A DNA stretch of 34,906 bases from Verrucomicrobiota bacterium (GTDB lineage Bacteria > Verrucomicrobiota > Verrucomicrobiia > Chthoniobacterales > UBA10450). Location of the stretch: positions 1 through 34,906 of the forward strand of contig QHOK01000091.1 in assembly GCA_003218755.1 (NCBI GenBank), written 5' to 3'. The position numbers and the translations under genes were made by a program. This document shows positions 34,704 through 34,906 of this stretch, in pieces (the first letter of the stretch is position 1; each line of letters starts with the position of its first letter). The notes beneath the pieces were generated by a model. It saw only the letters and a list, made by a program, of their open reading frames with translations. It was not told where the DNA came from and made no database searches.

Positions 34704-34906
34704 CTAAAGCTGAATACCACCCGGAATGTGAAATTCGTTGTAATCCTCTCTCGTGAAGTATGTCCCCATCATCAGACCACGCCAAACTCCTTTCTCGCGT
34801 TTAAGGAAAACCCACGCAGCATCGGTCTCGCTCGGGTCTTTGGGGATCACCTTCACCCGAGCGTAATCCTTCTCAATCTTCTCTACCCTTACGTGAAATC
34901 CCGAGA
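34704..34906 (-). CDS. Unrecognised protein, C-terminal 66 residues (cut by window edge)
   Basis: Open at the right edge, so not in the ORF track. The minus strand reads ...RVEKIEKDYARVKVIPKDPS... to ...GLMMGTYFTREDYNEFHIPGGIQL and a TAG stop at 34704-34706. Composition and codon use look like real protein: aromatic and Gly residues are placed as in a small beta-rich domain, and WVFLKREKGVWRGLMMGTYF suggests strands. I do not recognise the family. Upstream context lies outside the window. Confidence 0.6.
   Translation of the reverse strand, partial: SGFHVRVEKIEKDYARVKVIPKDPSETDAAWVFLKREKGVWRGLMMGTYFTREDYNEFHIPGGIQL

Noticed and set aside
34525-34707. 60-residue plus ORF after the tRNA
   Set aside because: No homology signal or ribosome site; it overlaps another equally unlikely minus-strand ORF.

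Overview
The window reads as a chromosomal segment of a Gram-negative soil or freshwater bacterium, most likely Verrucomicrobiota (Chthoniobacterales / Udaeobacter-like). The lineage is inferred from the gene mix and from recalled resemblance of several proteins; no search was run. Gram-negative signs are an L,D-transpeptidase, a lipobox lipoprotein, a heptose-1-phosphate adenylyltransferase and a family 9 (heptosyltransferase-type) glycosyltransferase. Genes are dense on both strands, no gap reaches 300 bases, and there is no phage, plasmid, insertion sequence or CRISPR array.

Layout. (1) 1-3719, minus: dnaK - groES - groEL, with groEL running off the left edge. (2) 4004-9225: an allene-oxide-cyclase-like lipoprotein, thyA, an L,D-transpeptidase, a tail-specific protease gene split into two ORFs, and a metallo-beta-lactamase-fold hydrolase. 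(3) 9263-12246, minus: a two-domain retropepsin-like protein, a sugar nucleotidyltransferase and an aminoglycoside-phosphotransferase-fold kinase, the last two resembling MurU and AmgK. (4) 12404-15298: two tandem APC amino-acid permeases, the second broken. (5) 15353-17429: a DUF4912 protein, rfaE2 and purN. (6) 17471-23848, minus: cyclase-family enzyme, metF, a VTT-domain membrane protein, mnmG, plsY and gpsA, the last five probably one or two transcription units. (7) 24092-34292, plus: an envelope-sugar run (DUF2064 transferase, SDR epimerase, CBS-MgtE transporter, GT2, 2OG-Fe oxygenase, GT9), a membrane-tethered sulfite-oxidase-type molybdoenzyme, trxB, a GT4 and a broken GNAT acetyltransferase. 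(8) tRNA-Thr(UGU) and the C-terminus of an unrecognised gene at the right edge.

How genes relate. plsY and gpsA overlap by 4 bases and supply the first steps of phospholipid synthesis. thyA and metF both use methylene-tetrahydrofolate, and purN uses formyl-tetrahydrofolate. rfaE2 and the GT9 belong to the heptose branch of LPS core synthesis. The kinase / nucleotidyltransferase pair fits activation of a salvaged sugar through its 1-phosphate. Epimerase, CBS-MgtE and GT2 are chained by two 4-base overlaps, so they are probably translated together.

Most notable signals. Three genes (protease, second permease, GNAT) each lack an internal family-conserved segment and change frame at the gap, which is either gene decay or a repeated assembly fault. 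A family of short intergenic inverted repeats with TGTAG...CTACA ends recurs in the gaps; at purN/gpsA its two ends supply the stop codons of both convergent genes. A second repeat family (TTTTGTCAT...ATGACAAAA ends) sits directly in front of the GT4 gene, and a half copy lies upstream of the nucleotidyltransferase. I saw no clearly novel defence or mobile system.
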